Below are positions 60,873-64,000 of a stretch of DNA of 64,000 nucleotides, piece after piece. The DNA comes from Alteribacillus iranensis. GTDB taxonomy: Bacteria > Bacillota > Bacilli > Bacillales > Marinococcaceae. The DNA is taken from positions 377,434 to 441,433 of the forward strand of contig NZ_FONT01000002.1 in NCBI RefSeq assembly GCF_900113025.1, written 5' to 3'. The position numbers and the translations under genes are program-made. A model generated the notes under the pieces. That model was given only the letters and a program-made list of their open reading frames with translations. It was not told the DNA's origin and made no database searches. Position 1 is the stretch's first letter. Each line of letters opens with the position of its first letter.

Positions 60873-62458
60873 TGGACGGCCTCCTTTTCCAATCTACCTA
60901 TGATTGCAGGGGCTTCCCTGCGAATCTGAAATTCTATTCTTTTCTGTTTCCACTCGTTTCGTGAATAAGGGTAATCCTCTCGAATGTGAGCGCCTCGTGT
61001 TTCTGTACGGAGAAGCGCGGCTTGTGTCATCATCCATGCGGTAACGAGCATATTGATTCGCTCGACTTCTTCCTTGGACGCTTCCAAAGGGATGGGAGAA
61101 AATATGTTATCCCGGTAAGACGCAAGCCAATGCAGCATTCTTCTTAGCTGTGTTTCTCCTCGTACGATTCCAACCCACTGATCCATCTTTTCTTGCACCT
61201 CTTCTTTATCTGGAAGCGTCATAAGAGAAGAGCTCGTCCCTTGAAATAATGGCAGTCTCCTATCGCCTGCTTGCCTCTCTGGTATAGATGAAAGCTCACG
61301 TGCAAGCAGAAGAGCCGATGCTGCCCCTTCAAGAAGGGAATTGCTCGCGAGCCGGTTCGAACCATGCATGCCGGTGCAAGCTACTTCTCCAATGGCATAC
61401 AATCCGGTTACTGTCGTCTGTCCCGAGGCATCAGCAGCTACTCCGCCCATCATAAAATGAGCGCCAGGCCGAATCGGGAGTACACCTGCTTCGATAGATA
61501 CACCATGTTCACGGACGGAGGCAGCGATGCTAGGAAATTTCTTCTCAAAATCAGCAATCTGTTGAATCGAAAGGTAGACTTGTTTTCCGGATTTTTCTGT
61601 TTCATAGACTGCTTTTGCTACCACATCACGAGGGGCAAGGTCACCGAGAGGATGGTGTTCTCGCATGATCGGCCGCTCATTCTCATCAATCAACGTGCCG
61701 CCCTCGCCTCGGATCGCTTCCGATAACAAGCCAGCCCCTTTTCCCCCAATTGATAACATCGTCGGATGAAATTGCAGAAATTCCATATCAACCAGCTCTG
61801 CCCCCGCACGATATGCCATCGCATACCCGTCGCCGGTCGCTTCTTCCGCATTAGACGTTGTAGAATACAGCTGTCCGCCTCCCCCTGTGGCGAGTACCGT
61901 GTGAGCAGCATGGACAACGATTGTCTCTCCTTGTTTATTCGTGCCATACACGCCGTCACAAATTCCATTGTCCATGAGGAGATCATGGGCCATGACGTTT
62001 TCAAGCACTTCTATATGAGCAGGCAACGCTTTTTTAAGGGAGGACATGATCCAATAACCGGTCGCATCACCGCCCGCGTGAAATATTCTCCGCAAGCTGT
62101 GCGCTCCTTCTCGTGCCAATTGGAAATGACCATTTGTATCGGTATCAAACGGAACCCCACTTTTTAGTAAGCATTCCATTACTCGCGGTGCTTCTTGAAT
62201 AAGGGACTCGACTGTATTGATGTCGTTGCAGCCGTTTCCAGCGGTTAATGTATCGTTCACGTGAAGGGACTCGTCTTCTTTGTTTCGATGCAGAGCGGCT
62301 GCAATGCCACCTTGTGCTTTTACCGAATTGCCTGCACCCAAGCTTGTCTTCGTCAGCATCGTGACTTTTCTTGTCCGCGACATTTCTAACGCTGCCATCA
62401 TTCCGGCAATGCCGCTTCCGATGATGACGACATCGGTTGTCAGGTGTTTTAGTCTCAT
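60869..62458 (-). CDS. nadB: L-aspartate oxidase
   Basis: A 529-residue FAD enzyme oxidising aspartate to iminoaspartate. FAD motif TTDVVIIGSGIAGMMAALEMS is near residues 6-26, SVKAQGGIAAALHRNKEDE and EGAHSLRRIFHAGGDATGYWIMSSL are substrate-site regions, VDMEFLQFHPTM is followed by SEAIRGEGGTLIDENERP, and HFMMGGVAADASGQTTVTGLYAIGEVACTGMHGSNRLASNSLLEG is the C-terminal FAD signature. The frame opens at 62581, but ATG at 62458 with GGGGGAAGGG upstream matches family N-termini. First gene of the operon. Confidence 0.96.
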   Translation of the reverse strand: MRLKHLTTDVVIIGSGIAGMMAALEMSRTRKVTMLTKTSLGAGNSVKAQGGIAAALHRNKEDESLHVNDTLTAGNGCNDINTVESLIQEAPRVMECLLKSGVPFDTDTNGHFQLAREGAHSLRRIFHAGGDATGYWIMSSLKKALPAHIEVLENVMAHDLLMDNGICDGVYGTNKQGETIVVHAAHTVLATGGGGQLYSTTSNAEEATGDGYAMAYRAGAELVDMEFLQFHPTMLSIGGKGAGLLSEAIRGEGGTLIDENERPIMREHHPLGDLAPRDVVAKAVYETEKSGKQVYLSIQQIADFEKKFPSIAASVREHGVSIEAGVLPIRPGAHFMMGGVAADASGQTTVTGLYAIGEVACTGMHGSNRLASNSLLEGAASALLLARELSSIPERQAGDRRLPLFQGTSSSLMTLPDKEEVQEKMDQWVGIVRGETQLRRMLHWLASYRDNIFSPIPLEASKEEVERINMLVTAWMMTQAALLRTETRGAHIREDYPYSRNEWKQKRIEFQIRREAPAIIGRLEKEAVH

Positions 62459-62494
62459 GTCCCTTCCCCCTGTTGCATATGATCGATTATATTT

Positions 62495-62545
62495 ACATGT
62501 GTCTTGACATATATATTTACATAAATTTAAACTTGTGACAACCCT
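62495..62545. promoter_or_regulatory. Candidate NiaR operator/promoter region (nadB-nifS)
   Basis: The divergent region holds ACATGTGTCTTGACAT (with the small dyad TGTC-TT-GACA) and, 25 bp on, CTTGTGACAA. Nicotinate-responsive NiaR controls nadBCA/nifS in Bacillus through sites of this flavour. The niaR gene is not in the window, so this is a guess from context. Confidence 0.5.
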
Positions 62546-62635
62546 ATTTTGTGTATTATGTGAAAAAGTGAACATAAACATAGATTATTTATCCAGTATA
62601 GACTTGTCACGGGGAAGCAGAGAAAGGAGTCACTG

Positions 62636-63751
62636 ATGATTTATTTAGACCATTGCGCGACGACACCGATGAGTTCTGAAGCGATTGATGCTTATAGGAA
62701 AGCAGCTCTCTCCTACTATGGAAATGAGCAAAGTCTGCATGATATGGGAGAAGAAGCCAACCAGCTTCTTCGTCACTGCAAAAGAGAAATAGCTAATCTG
62801 ATTCATGCCGACCCGAAAGGCATCTACTTCACCAGCGGCGGCTCAGACAGCAACATTTCCACCTTGCTTAGTCTGGCTTATGGAAACCAAAAACGAGGGC
62901 GTCATATCATCACTTCTCCATTCGAGCATCCCTCGGTGTACCAGGCGATGAACAAGCTGCGCCAGGAAGGATTTATCATCGAAGAAGTGAGGGCGCTTCC
63001 GAATGGACAAGTTGATCTCACCTCGCTCCAGCAGCTGCTTCGAAAAGATACAATTCTCGTTTCTATTTGTCATGCGAGCAGTGAAACAGGCGTGATTCAG
63101 CCATTGGACGAGATCGGACACTTGCTGGGGGCAGAGGTTGTATTTCATAGTGATATGGTGCAGACGTTCGCCAAGCTGCACATTGATATCAAGCAACTGC
63201 ATGTCGATGCGGCTTCTTTCTCTTCCCACAAAGTGTACGGCCCGAAAAATACAGGAGCCTGCTATATTTCACCCAAAGTGACATGGCGGGGGATTTACGA
63301 AGGTGTTACTCATCAAGAAGGATTTCGTCCCGGGACCGTCGACGTTCCAGGAATTACTGCTTTTGCAACAGCCGCTGCCACTCTATATGAGGAGTTGCCA
63401 AGTCTTTCCGAGACGTGGCGCCGTATGCAACAATGGCTGCTAGACATTCTGGAACCTCTCGGGTTTCATCTATTTGGTGATCGCGATACTCGTCTTCCGC
63501 ACCACCTTGCTTTACGAGCATCCGGCTACGAAGGCCAATGGATGATGCTTGAAGCGAATCGCAACGGTATTGCTTTTTCATCGGGCAGTGCTTGTAAAAC
63601 CAGTCACTCGGCGCCCCCGAAAAGCTTGCTTGCGATGGGACACTCCCCTGATGAAGCCCACGGCCTGTTCCGGATCAGCTTCGGGACGGGAACGACTTGG
63701 GAGGAGATAGAAGAAACGGCTCATGTGCTGCAGAAAATAGTCCATTCTTAA
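62636..63751 (+). CDS. nifS: Cysteine desulfurase NifS (NadA-associated)
   Basis: A 371-residue class V PLP enzyme. YLDHCATTPMSSEAIDAY starts the protein, IYFTSGGSDSNISTLLS holds the PLP phosphate region, VSICHASSETGVIQPL the stacking His, SFSSHKVYGPKNTGACYI the PLP lysine, and FSSGSACKTSHSAPPKSLLAMG the mobile loop with catalytic Cys. In Bacillus the nifS gene beside nadBCA supplies sulfur for the NadA [4Fe-4S] cluster, and the divergent layout here is the same. The ATG has AAAGGAG upstream. Confidence 0.94.
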   Translation: MIYLDHCATTPMSSEAIDAYRKAALSYYGNEQSLHDMGEEANQLLRHCKREIANLIHADPKGIYFTSGGSDSNISTLLSLAYGNQKRGRHIITSPFEHPSVYQAMNKLRQEGFIIEEVRALPNGQVDLTSLQQLLRKDTILVSICHASSETGVIQPLDEIGHLLGAEVVFHSDMVQTFAKLHIDIKQLHVDAASFSSHKVYGPKNTGACYISPKVTWRGIYEGVTHQEGFRPGTVDVPGITAFATAAATLYEELPSLSETWRRMQQWLLDILEPLGFHLFGDRDTRLPHHLALRASGYEGQWMMLEANRNGIAFSSGSACKTSHSAPPKSLLAMGHSPDEAHGLFRISFGTGTTWEEIEETAHVLQKIVHS

Positions 63752-63869
63752 ACAAACGTTTGATTAAGATAGTAGAGTGATGTGACAAGCTCATAGTTCA
63801 GAAAGAGAAGGTTTGGGAATGGGGGGAGGATCGCTTAGCTTGGAAGCGGTTATAGCGTGACCAAGTCAG

Positions 63870-64000
63870 ACGCCTTGGCAGCATTGAAGTATGGTCTCGG
63901 GCTTTGCGTTTGCGTGACTTCCTGGAGAACATAGATATTATTTGGGAAACTTTCGACGCGCTCCGTGACCTCCTCACGGCTTGCGGCTGGTTTTGAGGCA
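63870..64000 (+). repeat. Family B array running off the right edge
   Basis: Units GCGTGACTTCC, GGGAAACTTTC and CTCCGTGACCTCC in the same order and orientation as the 30- and 53-kb arrays. Only two to three units are visible before the window ends. Confidence 0.7.

Noticed and set aside
1..64000. tRNA, rRNA, insertion sequences, prophage genes
   Set aside because: I looked for tRNA-like TTCGA-x-TC ends, transposase motifs and phage genes and saw none that I could support; a tRNAscan and ISfinder run would settle it.

Overview
The window looks like chromosome from a low-to-mid GC, spore-forming Bacillaceae (Bacillota), probably a salt- or alkali-adapted one. The support is a clear dipicolinate synthase subunit A gene (spoVFA) at the left edge, Bacillus-type ykoEDC thiamine transport genes behind a TPP riboswitch, a nadB-nadC-nadA cluster divergent from a nifS gene, strong AGGAGG-type ribosome binding sites with frequent TTG/GTG starts, and many acidic proteins. 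The genus cannot be fixed from sequence alone. I see no rRNA, tRNA, prophage, transposase or CRISPR-Cas.

Layout. 0-9 kb: spoVFA behind a split hcnABC-like amino acid oxidase cluster, a Tat-exported gluconate-2-dehydrogenase-type small subunit with its GMC flavoprotein, a lipoprotein and a permease. 9-16 kb: a racemase plus TRAP-like permease operon, a small membrane/XRE operon and a NERD-domain gene lying between two repeat arrays. 15.9-27.3 kb: a catabolic island around a GntR regulator. Leftward it has a 2-hydroxyacid dehydrogenase, an omega-aminotransferase and a tartrate/D-malate dehydrogenase. Rightward it has an M20 deacylase, a semialdehyde dehydrogenase and a TRAP transporter (P, Q, M). 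Two identical TTGTCGACAA palindromes sit in the divergent promoter region. 28-37.6 kb: OatA-like acyltransferase, MtnE-like aminotransferase, an orphan bacterial tyrosine kinase pair, nagB, aroK and a SEC-C protein.

38-46 kb: acetone carboxylase genes acxABC (acetone + CO2 + ATP to acetoacetate) with a textbook -24/-12 sigma-54 promoter and a convergent sigma-54 activator gene, here called AcxR. 46.7-51.1 kb: TPP riboswitch, terminator, tenA and ykoE-ykoD-ykoC. 51-58.8 kb: MarR regulator with a palindromic operator, a second 2-hydroxyacid dehydrogenase, a sodium:solute symporter with a 48-residue companion protein, small unknown proteins, and a cation efflux protein with a CadC-like sensor. 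58.9-63.8 kb: NAD biosynthesis (nadA, nadC, nadB) and divergent nifS.

The most unusual content is between the genes. Two unrelated intergenic repeat families fill most gaps over 300 bp. Family A (near 9.0-9.6, 11.9, 38.0-38.7, 43.7-44.0 and 50.0-50.3 kb) is a mosaic of small hairpins whose loop is nearly constant (A-[C/G/T]-GA-[C/T]) while the stems differ and stay paired. In places the hairpins sit in a strict 31-bp register separated by a constant 18-nt linker. Family B (near 13.5-14.0, 15.2-15.8, 23.6-24.2, 27.4-27.7, 30.3-30.9, 52.9-53.4 and 63.9-64.0 kb) is a tandem array of a roughly 52-bp unit, GGGTAACTTCC - about 5 nt - TTGCGTGACCTC - about 22 nt, with the same orientation wherever it can be read. 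Family A abuts the acx sigma-54 promoter and interrupts the ykoD-ykoC operon, so it may matter for expression.
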